A stretch of 64,000 bases of DNA from Hyphomicrobiales bacterium (GCA_900469345.1 UBWZ01000002.1:98847-162846); one strand, 5' to 3'; shown: positions 51,619 to 62,587, numbered from the stretch's first letter. Notes: generated by a model not told the origin, from the sequence alone. Program-made: numbers and translations.

Positions 51619-53520
51619 ATGAAGGGCCGAGAGGACTGGGCGGCGCGCCTGCGTTACGCGTTCGACAAGAGCATGGCCGGCGGTGCAATAGCATTGATCG
51701 GCTGGCTGGCGCTGATCTCGCTCGTTGTCATCGTCTGCGCTGGTATCATCATTGCTCTGACCGGCATCGCGCCGGACGGCAAGGAGCCGATGGGCTTCAT
51801 AGAAGGCGCCTGGGAATCACTGATGCGGACCATGGATGCCGGCACGATCGGCGGTGACGAGGGCTGGAGCTTCCGCGGGGTCTCGTTTGTCGTCACCATC
51901 GCCGGCGTCTTCGTGTTTTCGGCGTTGATCGGCGTCATTTCCTCCGGCCTCGAAGAAAAGCTCGACGAGCTGCGCAAGGGCCGCTCCCGTGTCCTGGAAA
52001 AGGACCATACGATCATCCTCAACTGGTCGCCCTCGGTCTTCGACATCATCAAAGAACTGGTCATCGCCAACCAGAGCCGCCGGAAACCCCGCATCGTCAT
52101 CATGGCCGCCCGGGACAAGGTCGAGATGGAGGATGAAATCGCCGCCAAGGTCGGCGACACCCGCAATACCCGGATCGTCTGCCGAAGCGGCGACCCGACC
52201 GACCTCTACGACCTGTCGATCGTCAACCCTCAGACATCGCGGTCGGTGATCGTGCTGTCGCCGGACGGTGAAGACGCCGACTCGCAGGTCATCAAGACCG
52301 TGCTGGCGCTGGTCAACGATCCCAACCGTCGTCAGGAGAAATACGTCATTGCCGCAGAAATTCGTGACGCCAGCAACGCCGACGTTGCACGGATCGTCGG
52401 CGGCAGCGAGACGCAGCTGGTGCTGGCGGATGACCTGATCTCGCGCATCGTCGTTCACACAAGCCGGCAGGCGGGCCTCAGCGCGGTCTATTCGGAGCTG
52501 TTGGATTTCGATGGGTGCGAGATCTACACGCTGTCGCAGCCGGACCTTGCCGGAAAGACCTTTGGCAGCGCGGTTCTCGCCTACCAGGACTGCACGCTGA
52601 TCGGACTGCGCAACACAGCCGGCGAGATCGAGCTCAACCCCAATCCGAACAGGGTGATCGGCGAGCAGGACCAGGTCGTCATCATTGCGGAGGATGACGA
52701 TTCCATTCACACCTGGTCGGGGGACATGGGCATCGACAAGAGTGCCATCCGCCCGATCGTGAAGCGCGCAAGGGTGCCGGAGCGCACGCTGGTGCTCGGC
52801 TGGAACCGGCGCGGCAAGGTCATCGTCGCAGAACTGGCTCGCTATGTGGCGCCGGGATCGCTGGTCACCATTGCCGCCAGCACGCCCGAATTCGAGACCG
52901 ATATCGCCGCTCTGGATATGCCGCCGGCAAGCATGATCGTTGAGCACCAGGTCATCGACACCAGCAGTCGTCCGGCACTCGACGCTCTGGACATCCCCTC
53001 CTATGACCACGTGCTCGTTCTCGGCTACAGCGACAACATGTCTGCCCAGGCGGCCGATACGCGCACGCTGATCACGCTCCTGCAGTTGCGCAAGATCGGC
53101 GAGACGGCCGGCAAGCACATCAGCGTCGTCAGCGAGATGATCGACGTGCGCAATCGCGAGCTGGCGGAGGTGACAAGGGCCGAGGATTTTGTCGTCAGCA
53201 ACAAGCTCGTCAGCCTCATGCTGGCACAGGCCTCCGAGAATGAGTCCATGGCCTCCATCTTCGAGGAACTGCTCGACGAGGAGGGGTCGGAAATCTACAT
53301 GCGCCCGATCGCCGACTATATCGACATTGCCCGGCCCGTGAATTTCTTCACGGTCGCGCTCTCGGCGCTGCGACGGGGAGAGGTGGCGATCGGCTACCGC
53401 CGCCAGCGTGCCGACGATGCGGACCTGCGGAACCTGGGCGGGGTCGTGGTCAACCCGCGCCGTAACGAACCGGTCAGTTTCTCCGAGGCGGACATGGTCA
53501 TCGTGCTGGCGCAGGACTGA
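51619..53520 (+). CDS. CASTOR/POLLUX-like ion channel protein (TrkA-N type domains)
   Basis: A 633-residue membrane protein. Two hydrophobic segments (about residues 25-50 and 92-115) surround a possible pore loop (MRTMDAGTIGGDEGW). Two NAD-binding TrkA-N/RCK-like regions follow in the cytosol (HTIILNWSPSVFDIIKELV near 130, and TLVLGWNRRGKVIVAEL near 390). Plant CASTOR and POLLUX/DMI1, needed for nodulation calcium signals, share this build; bacterial homologues may be potassium or calcium channels and have no proven role. AAGGGGACAGT precedes the ATG. Confidence 0.82.
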   Translation: MKGREDWAARLRYAFDKSMAGGAIALIGWLALISLVVIVCAGIIIALTGIAPDGKEPMGFIEGAWESLMRTMDAGTIGGDEGWSFRGVSFVVTIAGVFVFSALIGVISSGLEEKLDELRKGRSRVLEKDHTIILNWSPSVFDIIKELVIANQSRRKPRIVIMAARDKVEMEDEIAAKVGDTRNTRIVCRSGDPTDLYDLSIVNPQTSRSVIVLSPDGEDADSQVIKTVLALVNDPNRRQEKYVIAAEIRDASNADVARIVGGSETQLVLADDLISRIVVHTSRQAGLSAVYSELLDFDGCEIYTLSQPDLAGKTFGSAVLAYQDCTLIGLRNTAGEIELNPNPNRVIGEQDQVVIIAEDDDSIHTWSGDMGIDKSAIRPIVKRARVPERTLVLGWNRRGKVIVAELARYVAPGSLVTIAASTPEFETDIAALDMPPASMIVEHQVIDTSSRPALDALDIPSYDHVLVLGYSDNMSAQAADTRTLITLLQLRKIGETAGKHISVVSEMIDVRNRELAEVTRAEDFVVSNKLVSLMLAQASENESMASIFEELLDEEGSEIYMRPIADYIDIARPVNFFTVALSALRRGEVAIGYRRQRADDADLRNLGGVVVNPRRNEPVSFSEADMVIVLAQD

Positions 53521-53611
53521 AGACGCCGCCCACCCCCACCGAAGACAGAAAAGCCCTCGCGATCGCTCGCAAGGGCCTGGATGGCGACCGCATTGGATGC
53601 GGTTCGTCGTC

Positions 53612-54856
53612 TCAGATGATCGGCAGCGTGGGATGCTCTCCGACCGAGGTGCTGGCAATCAGCCGTCCGAGGCGCTTGATGCCTTCGTCGATCATCTGGT
53701 CGTTGGCACAGGAGAAGCTGATCCGCAGCGTGTTCGCATTGCTGCCGTCGGCGAAGAAGGCCTTGCCTGGTACAAAGGCAACCTTCTCGGTCGCCAGCGA
53801 CTTCGCCAGCAGTTCAGCCCCATCCATGCCCTCAGGCAGCGTCACCCACACGAACATGCCGCCTTCCGGCTTGGTCCAGCTCGTCGTTTCCGGCATGTAT
53901 TTTGCGAGCGCCGCCAGCATGGCGTTTCGGCGTCCGCTATAGACCTTGCGGATCTTTGCCACCTGGGCGTCGAAGCCGCGTGTCGCGACATGCTCGATCG
54001 CCATCTGGTTGATGGTCGATGAGTGCAGGTCGGCCGCCTGCTTCATCAGTACGAGCTTGCGGATGACCGGCATGGCGGCGATGACGAAACCGACGCGCAG
54101 GCCCGGCGCCAGCGTTTTGGAAAAGCTGCCGCTGTAGATTGTACGGGTGTTCTCGATGCCGCCGCTGCGGGCGATGTCGAGTGCCATGATCGGCGGAACC
54201 GCCTCCCCGTCGAACCGCAGATGCTGGTAGGCGGCGTCTTCCATGACGGCGATGTCGAGTTCGTCGGCAAGCGCCAGCAGGCGTTCCCGCGATGCCTGGT
54301 CGATCGTCTCGCCGGTGGGGTTGGAGAAGTCGGCCGACAGATAGGCGAACTTGACGTTGCCGCCGTTCTTTGCCGCATGGTCGCGGTAGGAGGCGGGCGT
54401 GCGGTTGCCGTTGACCGACAGCTGGTCGTAGGACGGCTCGTAGGCGTTGAACGCCGACAGCGCTCCGAGATAGGTCGGCCACGTCACCAGCGCCGTATCC
54501 GACGGCGACAGGAACAGCTTGCCGAGGTAATCGAGCGCCTGCTGCGAACCCGATGTGATGAAGACGTTTTCCGCCGTACAGTCGATACCGATCCTGGCGA
54601 CCTCGCCGACGATCCAGTCGCGCAGCGGCTTGTACCCTTCGCTGACCGAATACTGCAGCGCAGACCCCACCTGGCTGCCGGAGAAGATATCGTTGTAGGC
54701 CTCCTTGAAGGCCTCGTCCGGGAACAGCGCGGGATCCGGGATTCCGCCCGCGAAGGAGATGATGTCGGGCTGTTCGAGCAGCTTCAGGAGTTCGCGGATC
54801 TCGGAGGCGCGCATGCGGCTCGAGCGGGTGGCGAATATATGTTCCCAATCCAGCAT
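53612..54856 (-). CDS. PLP-dependent aminotransferase, class I/II (2-aminoadipate/kynurenine-type)
   Basis: A 414-residue enzyme. SGSQQALDYLGKLFL (about residues 100-115) and YSGSFSKTLAPGLRVGF (about 235-251), with the PLP-binding Lys, are typical of the subgroup that includes the 2-aminoadipate aminotransferase LysN and multi-substrate relatives. Length and motifs are complete. Substrate unknown. The stop lies near a hairpin with an A-rich flank (53550-53576) between it and the channel gene. Confidence 0.88.
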   Translation of the reverse strand: MLDWEHIFATRSSRMRASEIRELLKLLEQPDIISFAGGIPDPALFPDEAFKEAYNDIFSGSQVGSALQYSVSEGYKPLRDWIVGEVARIGIDCTAENVFITSGSQQALDYLGKLFLSPSDTALVTWPTYLGALSAFNAYEPSYDQLSVNGNRTPASYRDHAAKNGGNVKFAYLSADFSNPTGETIDQASRERLLALADELDIAVMEDAAYQHLRFDGEAVPPIMALDIARSGGIENTRTIYSGSFSKTLAPGLRVGFVIAAMPVIRKLVLMKQAADLHSSTINQMAIEHVATRGFDAQVAKIRKVYSGRRNAMLAALAKYMPETTSWTKPEGGMFVWVTLPEGMDGAELLAKSLATEKVAFVPGKAFFADGSNANTLRISFSCANDQMIDEGIKRLGRLIASTSVGEHPTLPII

Positions 54857-55038
54857 CGGAATGTTTCCTCATATTACAATTTTGTTTGGTCTTCTTTACA
54901 GAAGTTCCGACAGGTCAGCAATACTGACCTATCCATCTCGACAAGATTCTGTGGCCCCGGATGATTTTGGGGGGCCACTTGCAGAGCCGGGTATGCTAGC
55001 GGTCCCCATCGCTGATACCAGCAACGAGGAGGAACGGC

Positions 55039-55491
55039 ATGCTGAAAAACATCGACCCCGCTCTCAACGCGGATGTACTCTACGCCCTGCGCGCCATGGG
55101 TCACGGCGACACGATCGCCATCGTCGACACTAACTTCCCCGCCGATTCCGTCGCGCGCCACACGGTACTTGGCGAACTGCTGCGAATCGACAACGTTTCG
55201 GCGCCACGTGCCATGCAGGCGATCCTTTCGGTTTTCCCGCTGGACACGCCACTCCAGCCATCTGTCGGCCGCATGGAGGTCATGCAGGAGCCGGAAACGA
55301 TCCCCGAGATCCAGCGCGAGGTCCAGGCGGAAGTCGATGCGTCGGAGGGCAAGTCCGCGCCGATGTACGGGATCGAGCGCTTCGCATTCTATGAAAAGGC
55401 AAAGCAGGCCTATTGCGTGATCGCCACCGGCGAGATGCGATTTTACGGCTGTTTCCTGCTCACCAAGGGCGTCATGGCGCCCAAGGCCTGA
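55039..55491 (+). CDS. RbsD/FucU family sugar mutarotase
   Basis: A 150-residue cytosolic protein of the RbsD/FucU fold: MGHGDTIAIVDTNFPAD (about residues 19-35, holding the catalytic His and Asp) and IATGEMRFYGCFLLTKG at the end. FucU interconverts fucose anomers; the sugar here is not known. GAGGAGGAACGGC precedes the ATG. Stand-alone gene, convergent with ilvC (57 bases). Confidence 0.88.
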   Translation: MLKNIDPALNADVLYALRAMGHGDTIAIVDTNFPADSVARHTVLGELLRIDNVSAPRAMQAILSVFPLDTPLQPSVGRMEVMQEPETIPEIQREVQAEVDASEGKSAPMYGIERFAFYEKAKQAYCVIATGEMRFYGCFLLTKGVMAPKA

Positions 55492-55548
55492 CCGTCATGT
55501 CCCGGCGCGCGCAGCATCTGCCAACGCGCGCCGGAGCCGAACCAAAGC

Positions 55549-57265
<1,717 letters not shown>

Positions 57266-57278
57266 GACGCACCTCTAA

Positions 57279-57292
57279 GTACCGTACGGTAC
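57279..57292. promoter_or_regulatory. TetR operator-like palindrome
   Basis: GTACCGTACGGTAC is a perfect 14-base palindrome 14 bases upstream of the tetR start. Its symmetry and place are those of an autoregulatory TetR site. Confidence 0.75.
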
Positions 57293-57620
57293 GGTTCTTT
57301 TCTAGTTCGAGAGATTTGGCTCGTCAAGACATTAGGCGCTTTTCAATGCATTTTGCTGCACTGCACTCACAGAAGGTTGAATGCCCGTCGCAAAAACTTC
57401 ATGGACTAGTCCAATCCGACAGGGGTCTGAGGACTAAAGCACTGCTTCCGATAGCGTATTACGCTTCATTAATATACTGATTGCCCTGCCGGGACGGGCT
57501 GCTACGGCGATTTAGCCGTCTCGGCCGACCTTGAGTTCCTTTGATGCGACGCCAAATAAGTGGCATCGAACCGCAGAGTTCGATTAAGAAAACGCCAATC
57601 CATTTGATTTGGAGATCAGC
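57293..57620. other. Non-coding gap between the tetR gene and the small exported protein gene
   Basis: About 330 bases, AT-richer than its surroundings, holding promoters for both sides. A perfect 12-base palindrome TGGACTAGTCCA lies at 57402-57413. No gene on either strand is supported. Confidence 0.5.
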
Positions 57621-57827
57621 ATGAAAGCGATCACTCTCGCAGTTGCCGCAGCCCTCGCCCTCAGCGCGACCGTTGCTTCCGCGGCGCCGCGCAAACAGGC
57701 ACAGACCGAAAAGTCTCCGCAGGTAACCAATCATGAGCAGACCACATCCCAGCCTGCCCAGGGTACCGATTTCTGGAGCAAAAAGGGCACCTACAAGCCG
57801 CACTGGCGGAACCACTATACGAACTGA
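57621..57827 (+). CDS. Small exported protein, unknown function
   Basis: A 68-residue protein with a signal peptide (MKAITLAVAAALALSATVASA, cleavage near residue 22), then a short polar chain ending in WSKKGTYKPHWRNHYTN. GGAGATCAGC precedes the ATG. I do not recognise the family. It is followed at once by a strong hairpin and a second exported gene, so the two form a likely small operon. Confidence 0.7.
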   Translation: MKAITLAVAAALALSATVASAAPRKQAQTEKSPQVTNHEQTTSQPAQGTDFWSKKGTYKPHWRNHYTN

Positions 57828-57835
57828 CCATTGAC

Positions 57836-57871
57836 GCCGGGCCGTCAACCGGCTTCGGTTGGCGGCCCGGC
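57836..57871 (+). terminator. Long hairpin between the two small exported protein genes
   Basis: Nested arms GCCGGGCCG/CGGCCCGGC and CAACC/GGTTG around GGCTTC, nine bases after the first stop and 17 bases before the next start. It could terminate or set the ratio of the two proteins. Confidence 0.55.
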
Positions 57872-57888
57872 ACCCCAAGGAGTTGACG

Positions 57889-58143
57889 ATGAAGACGATA
57901 CTGATAGCGCTCGCCATGCTTTCGCTTGGCTCCGTAGCGCAGGCGCGGCCTCTCGAGCCGGTCGATGGCAGCATCACCTACAACAATCCCGACGTCCGAC
58001 TAGGCTTCAGGCGTGTTCCTGCCGGTTCGACTTTCGAGCACCACTTCTACGATGGCCGGGGAAACCACATCGTCGAGACCTATCAGGTCCAGCAGGATGG
58101 CACGCTCGATATCATCGGCCGGGTCAACCGTCAGCACGGCTGA
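57889..58143 (+). CDS. Small exported protein, unknown function
   Basis: An 84-residue protein with a signal peptide (MKTILIALAMLSLGSVAQA, cleavage near residue 19), followed by a chain rich in Gly and charged residues (YDGRGNHIVETYQVQQDG). AAGGAG precedes the ATG. No domain is recognised. Its last 20 bases overlap the end of the converging AraC gene. Confidence 0.72.
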   Translation: MKTILIALAMLSLGSVAQARPLEPVDGSITYNNPDVRLGFRRVPAGSTFEHHFYDGRGNHIVETYQVQQDGTLDIIGRVNRQHG

Positions 58144-59062
58144 GGCCGGCACGCATCGCCCCCGTCTGGCCGACGAGGAGGGCGGAAACGTCACGCAGCG
58201 GCGACATGCCGTAAAAACGACTATAGTCGCGGCTGAATTGCGACGGGCTCTGGTAGCCGACCCGGTGCCCGGCGCTGCCGACGTCGAGACCATCCACCAG
58301 CATCAGGCGCCTTGCTTCGTGCAAGCGCAGCTTCTTCTGGAACTGTACCGGCGTCATGGCCGTCAGCGACTTGAAATGGTGATGGAACGAGGAAAGGCTC
58401 ATCCCGGCAACCTCTGCCAGTTCCTCGATGCGCAACGGGCGATGAAAATTGTCTCGCAGCCAGCCAACAGCCCGTGCCACGCGCGTGCTTCGGCTTTCGG
58501 CACTGGCAACACTAAGCAACCTGCAGCCGTCTGGGCCGGCAAGCACCCGGTAGAAAATTTCTTCCTCGATCAGCGGCGCCATTACGGGAATGTCTTCTGG
58601 TCGATCGAGGAGGCGCAAAAGCCGTGTCGCGGCATCAAGCAGTTCAGGTGTCGCCACATTCGCGCCGATGGCGCGCCGGCATACGGAGCTGTCCTTGACC
58701 TTTGGCAGGTCGGTCCGACCCATCAGGCTCGAAAGACGCTCAAGGTCGATCGCCAGCACAAAGCAGAGGTGCGGTACGTCATGACTGGCGCATGTCACCC
58801 GAGACGTCACCGGAAGCTCGATCGACGTCAGCAGGTAGTCGCCGACCCCGTAGTGGATCGTTTCCTCGCCCAGCGTAACGCTTTTCGTTCCCTGCAGGAC
58901 GATGGCGACGCACGGGCGATAATCGAGATAGAGCGGCGCCGTCGGCAACGACCGCCGGCTGAGGATGAGATTGCCGATTGCCGTCGTGACTTCTCCGTCC
59001 GACGTGACGAACCGCGCCGCGGTCGAGGCGATTTCCTGATAGGGATTGAAAGCCAGCGTCAT
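58124..59062 (-). CDS. AraC family transcriptional regulator (AraC_N type)
   Basis: A 312-residue regulator. The N-terminal region (to about residue 195) holds a cupin-like AraC_N sensor with YRPCVAIVLQGTKSVTLGEE and the GDYLLTSIELPV turn. The C-terminal region (about 200-300) has two helix-turn-helices: IEELAEVAGMSLSSFHHHF and SAGHRVGYQSPSQFSRDY. It is divergent from the alcohol dehydrogenase gene, with 168 bases between starts, which makes that gene its natural target. Confidence 0.9.
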   Translation of the reverse strand: MTLAFNPYQEIASTAARFVTSDGEVTTAIGNLILSRRSLPTAPLYLDYRPCVAIVLQGTKSVTLGEETIHYGVGDYLLTSIELPVTSRVTCASHDVPHLCFVLAIDLERLSSLMGRTDLPKVKDSSVCRRAIGANVATPELLDAATRLLRLLDRPEDIPVMAPLIEEEIFYRVLAGPDGCRLLSVASAESRSTRVARAVGWLRDNFHRPLRIEELAEVAGMSLSSFHHHFKSLTAMTPVQFQKKLRLHEARRLMLVDGLDVGSAGHRVGYQSPSQFSRDYSRFYGMSPLRDVSALLVGQTGAMRAGLSRADG

Positions 59063-59230
59063 GGCGCGCTCCTTGTCTTCTCGTCATCTCTTATGCTGCG
59101 GCACGCCGGAATCAAATCCCGGGCCTCATTTTTGCAGGATCGTGCAAGAACTGCGGAGGATCGCTCTAACGCTGCTGATCTCCCGGCTCCATATTCCGCC
59201 CCGTAAGTTTCTCAAATATTGGAGCTCCCC

Positions 59231-60277
59231 ATGCCAATTGCAAAAGGCTATGCCGCGACAGACGCCACCTCGCCGCTCAAGCCGTTCACCTTCGAGCGCC
59301 GCGAGCCCAACGACGACGACGTCGTCATCGACATCAAGTTCGCAGGCATCTGCCACTCGGACATTCACACCGTCCGCAATGAGTGGAAGAACGCCAAGTT
59401 TCCGATCGTGCCGGGCCACGAGATCGCCGGCATCGTCACCGCGGTCGGTTCAAAGGTCAGCAAGTTCAAGGTCGGCGATCGCGTCGGCGTAGGCTGCTTC
59501 GTCGACAGCTGTGTCGGCTGCGCAAGCCGCGACGTCGACAATGAGCAGTACATGCCCGGCCTCGTCCAAACCTACAACGACGTCGAAGCCGACGGTAAGA
59601 CCGCCACCCAGGGCGGCTATTCCGACTCGATCGTCGTCAAGGAAGGTTATGTTCTTTCGATCCCGGACAACCTGCCGCTCGATGCCTCCGCACCTCTGCT
59701 TTGCGCCGGCATCACCCTTTACTCGCCGTTGCGCCACTGGAACGCAGGTCCGGGCAAGAAGGTCGCGATCGTCGGCATGGGTGGTCTTGGCCATATGGGC
59801 GTCAAGATCGGTGCCGCCATGGGGGCCGATATCACCGTCCTGTCACAGAGCCTTTCCAAGAAGGAAGATGGCCTCAAGCTCGGCGCCAAGGACTATTACG
59901 CGACGAGCGACGTGGAAACCTTCACCAAGCTTGCCGGCACCTTCGATCTGATCATCTGCACGGCAGGCGTGGCGATCGACTGGAACGCATATCTCGGCCT
60001 GCTCAAGGTCAACGGCTCGATGGTGATCGTCGGCGCACCTGAGCATGCCATTCCGGTTCATGCTTTCTCGCTGATCCCGGGCCGCAAGAGCCTGTCCGGA
60101 TCGATGATCGGCTCGATCAAGGAAACGCAGGAAATGCTCGACTTCTGCGGCAAACACGACATCGTCTCGGAGATCGAGACGATCAACATCCAGCAGGTCA
60201 ACGAAGCCTATGAGCGTGTCCTGAAGAGCGACGTGCGCTACCGCTTCGTCATCGACATTGCGTCGCTGGCTGCCTGA
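59231..60277 (+). CDS. Zinc-type alcohol dehydrogenase (YahK/CAD-like), structural-zinc site altered
   Basis: A 348-residue NAD(P)-dependent dehydrogenase for alcohols or aldehydes. The catalytic zinc ligands are present ([14 protein letters not shown] and GHEIAGIV near residues 38-67, and the later Cys in LLCAGITLY), and the cofactor motif is [13 protein letters not shown]. The lobe that usually holds four Cys for the structural zinc (Cys-x2-Cys-x2-Cys-x7-Cys) shows only two Cys here ([17 protein letters not shown], about residues 97-113), so that zinc may be missing. The start ATG at 59231 follows GGAGCTCCCC. Divergent from the AraC gene. Confidence 0.88.
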   Translation: MPIAKGYAATDATSPLKPFTFERREPNDDDVVIDIKFAGICHSDIHTVRNEWKNAKFPIVPGHEIAGIVTAVGSKVSKFKVGDRVGVGCFVDSCVGCASRDVDNEQYMPGLVQTYNDVEADGKTATQGGYSDSIVVKEGYVLSIPDNLPLDASAPLLCAGITLYSPLRHWNAGPGKKVAIVGMGGLGHMGVKIGAAMGADITVLSQSLSKKEDGLKLGAKDYYATSDVETFTKLAGTFDLIICTAGVAIDWNAYLGLLKVNGSMVIVGAPEHAIPVHAFSLIPGRKSLSGSMIGSIKETQEMLDFCGKHDIVSEIETINIQQVNEAYERVLKSDVRYRFVIDIASLAA

Positions 60278-60295
60278 TCAGGCTTTCTTGCAATC

Positions 60296-60321
60296 GGACG
60301 GGGCGGCCAGCCGCCCCGTCC
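60296..60321. terminator. Hairpin terminator between the dehydrogenase and hxlR genes
   Basis: Perfect 12-bp arms GGACGGGGCGGC and GCCGCCCCGTCC with two bases between them, placed between two converging genes. Confidence 0.65.
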
Positions 60322-60335
60322 AAGCGCCAACCGCC

Positions 60336-60746
60336 TTAGGCGAGGTCGCCCTCGTCGTAGCGCGCGCGGGCCGCCTTGACGGAGCCGTGATTGTCGGACG
60401 CCCATTGCAGCACCTTCGACAGAGGCTCGAACAGCGATCGCCCAAGCGGCGTCATGCTGTATTCTACGCTCGGAGGCTTGGTCGGAAACACCTGCCGGTC
60501 GATGTACCCGTCACGCTGCAGGTCGCGCAGCGTCTGTGTCAGCATGCGCTGTGAAATGTCGGGGACGAGGCGCCGCAATTCGCCGAAACGGTAAGGCCGT
60601 TTCGCCAGCGCCTCCATCAGCAGCGTCGACCATTTCCCGGAAATCCGATCGATTACATCCCGCACCGGACAGTTGCCGGCATCCCAGTCGCCGGTATCGC
60701 GGAGCTGTCCGTCACGCGTGGGTGGCCGTTTTGCGACGCTGGCCAT
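60336..60746 (-). CDS. HxlR family transcriptional regulator
   Basis: A 136-residue winged-helix regulator with the HxlR signature: [36 protein letters not shown], then [19 protein letters not shown] and [10 protein letters not shown]. The conserved Cys near the N-terminus (NCPV) is the redox/quinone-sensing residue in characterised relatives such as YodB and QorR. It is divergent from an NmrA/QorB-like oxidoreductase gene, the standard layout of HxlR-controlled quinone or aldehyde detoxification. AAGGGAAC precedes the ATG. Confidence 0.92.
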   Translation of the reverse strand: MASVAKRPPTRDGQLRDTGDWDAGNCPVRDVIDRISGKWSTLLMEALAKRPYRFGELRRLVPDISQRMLTQTLRDLQRDGYIDRQVFPTKPPSVEYSMTPLGRSLFEPLSKVLQWASDNHGSVKAARARYDEGDLA

Positions 60747-60822
60747 GGTGGTAGTTCCCTTCAGGTAACGATCTCCCCGGGAACTGCCTTCTTTACAGTC
60801 CTTCCCGGATGCATATGTTGCC

Positions 60823-60851
60823 ATTAGTCTCTTTTTGAGACCATGTCTAAT
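60823..60851. promoter_or_regulatory. Likely HxlR operator between the divergent genes
   Basis: Inverted repeats GTCTC-TTTTT-GAGAC (60827-60841) sit inside a wider pair ATTAG (60823-60827) and CTAAT (60847-60851) in the 142-base divergent promoter region. Confidence 0.55.
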
Positions 60852-60888
60852 ATCGCTTGTCGGATCGACAGCCAAAAGGAACATTGTC

Positions 60889-61773
60889 ATGGCTAGAATT
60901 CTCGTGACCGGCGCTGCCGGACAACTCGGTCGGTCGGTCATCCGCCACCTGCTCGATACCTATGGCCTGGCGCCAACGGACCTGGTGGCCGCCAGCCGTG
61001 ACCCGGCGACCCTTGCCGATCTGGCCGCACTCGGCGTCGACACGCGGTCCGCCGACTTCGACGATGAGGACGGGCTTTTGCACGCCTTCTCCGGGATCAA
61101 CCGGTTGCTGATCATCTCCACCAATGAACTGGCAAGGCCCGGCAAACGGCTCACGCAACACCGCACGGCCGTCGCAGCGGCCAAAAAGGCGGGTGTCGAT
61201 CACATCGTCTATACGTCGATGCCCAACCCGGACAAATCGCTGGTGACGTTCGCGCCCGATCACCTCGGCACAGAGGAGGCGATCAAGGCGAGCGACATCC
61301 CCTACACCATCCTGCGCAATGCCTGGTACCACGACAACTACATGATGAGCATGCCGCACAACCTGCAAACCGGCACCTGGTACACCGCCATGGGCAAAGG
61401 GCGAATCGCCAATATCAGCCGCGACGATTGCGCCCGTGCCGCCGCCGCCGTTCTCGTGGCACCGCCCATCGGCAACCGCACCTTCACCCTCACCAGCGCC
61501 GAATCACTGACAGCCGAAGAGATTGCCGCACGCGCGTCCGCCGCAACCGGCAAGCCGCTCAACGTCGTCCACGTCAGCGGCGAGCAATTGGCACAGGGCC
61601 TTGCCGGCGCCGGTCTGCCGGGCTTCGTCGTCGACATGCTGGTTTCAGCCGACGAAAACGTCAGCGCAGGCAATTTCGATGTCGTTACCAAGGACTTCGA
61701 GATTCTGACCGAAAAGGCGCCGCAACCCCTCGCCGCCTTTTTCGAAACGGTGAAAACATCCCTGTCCGCTTAA
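60889..61773 (+). CDS. NmrA/QorB-like NAD(P)-binding oxidoreductase
   Basis: A 294-residue extended-SDR protein: Rossmann motif [18 protein letters not shown] at the N-terminus, [10 protein letters not shown] near residue 80, [13 protein letters not shown] and the [12 protein letters not shown] segment, all typical of QorB-type quinone reductases. The usual catalytic Tyr-x3-Lys is not obvious, as in NmrA relatives. Divergent from the hxlR gene; expected to reduce quinones or aldehydes under HxlR control. AAAAGGAAC precedes the ATG. Confidence 0.87.
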   Translation: MARILVTGAAGQLGRSVIRHLLDTYGLAPTDLVAASRDPATLADLAALGVDTRSADFDDEDGLLHAFSGINRLLIISTNELARPGKRLTQHRTAVAAAKKAGVDHIVYTSMPNPDKSLVTFAPDHLGTEEAIKASDIPYTILRNAWYHDNYMMSMPHNLQTGTWYTAMGKGRIANISRDDCARAAAAVLVAPPIGNRTFTLTSAESLTAEEIAARASAATGKPLNVVHVSGEQLAQGLAGAGLPGFVVDMLVSADENVSAGNFDVVTKDFEILTEKAPQPLAAFFETVKTSLSA

Positions 61774-61803
61774 AAAAGCAAGGATTGTATTGCTCCATAA
61801 TCT

Positions 61804-61834
61804 GCGATAATTAGATGCATCGTCTAATTATCGC
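61804..61834. promoter_or_regulatory. Perfect 12-bp inverted repeat in front of the racemase gene
   Basis: GCGATAATTAGA and TCTAATTATCGC around a 7-base loop, ending 17 bases before the ATG and just before GGGAG. Its place next to the start suggests an operator or an RNA hairpin that hides the ribosome binding site. Confidence 0.65.
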
Positions 61835-61851
61835 GGTTAAGGGAGAAAATC

Positions 61852-62568
61852 ATGCGCAGGATAGGACTTATCGGCGGAATGAGCTTCGAGAGCACTCTGG
61901 TGTATTACAAGCTCGTCAACGAAATGGTGCGCGACCGTCTTGGCGGTCTCGCCTCTGCCGATCTCCTGCTCCATTCCGTCAATTTCGAAGAGGTCGTAGC
62001 CTTGCAAAAGGCTGGCCGCTGGGATCTGGCCGCCGACCATCTTGCCACCAGCGCCAAGGCGCTCAAGGCGGCCGGAGCGGACTGCGTTTTGATCTGCACG
62101 AACACCATGCATCTTGTAGCCGGAGAGGTGCAGGCCGCAGTCGATATTCCACTGATCCACATCATCGACGAAACGGCGCAGGCGCTGACTGCCGCCGGGC
62201 TGAAGCGACCACTGTTGCTTGCAACCCGCTACACCATGGAGCACGGCTTCTACGCCGAGCGGATGATGTCGCTCGGGATCGATATTGTCGTCCCGGAGGA
62301 GGCTGACCGCGCCGACATGCACGAGATCATCTTCGGCGAACTCTGTGCCGGCAAGGTGGTGACCGGCTCGCGGACCCGAGCCCTTGCGATGATCGAGCGC
62401 GCCCGCGCCTCAGGCGCCGACAGCGTCATTCTTGGCTGCACCGAGATCTGCCTGCTTCTGGACCCGAGGACGCTGCCCCTGCCCTGCATCGATTCGACCA
62501 CGGTCCACGCCATGGCCGCCGTCGAATTCGCGCTTGCGGACGCCGAAGGAAAGCGGCAAGCCGCGTAA
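61852..62568 (+). CDS. Aspartate/glutamate racemase family protein
   Basis: A 238-residue PLP-independent racemase with two catalytic Cys: CTNTMH (about residue 83) and GCTEICLLL (about 196). The GLIGGMSFESTLVYYKLVNE N-terminus is that of the aspartate racemase/hydantoin racemase group. GGGAGAAAATC precedes the ATG. It starts after a perfect inverted repeat and ends 55 bases before the MarR-GNAT gene, on the same strand. Confidence 0.9.
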   Translation: MRRIGLIGGMSFESTLVYYKLVNEMVRDRLGGLASADLLLHSVNFEEVVALQKAGRWDLAADHLATSAKALKAAGADCVLICTNTMHLVAGEVQAAVDIPLIHIIDETAQALTAAGLKRPLLLATRYTMEHGFYAERMMSLGIDIVVPEEADRADMHEIIFGELCAGKVVTGSRTRALAMIERARASGADSVILGCTEICLLLDPRTLPLPCIDSTTVHAMAAVEFALADAEGKRQAA

Positions 62569-62572
62569 AATA

Positions 62573-62587
62573 CTTGACTCAGTCAAG
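62573..62587. promoter_or_regulatory. Palindrome in front of the MarR-GNAT gene
   Basis: CTTGACT-C-AGTCAAG, 7-bp perfect arms, 36 bases before the ATG. MarR proteins commonly bind such sites in their own promoter. Confidence 0.6.

Noticed and set aside
57459..57977. 172-codon minus-strand frame opposite the two small exported proteins
   Set aside because: The plus-strand genes have signal peptides and ribosome binding sites; the minus frame overlaps both and the hairpin between them.
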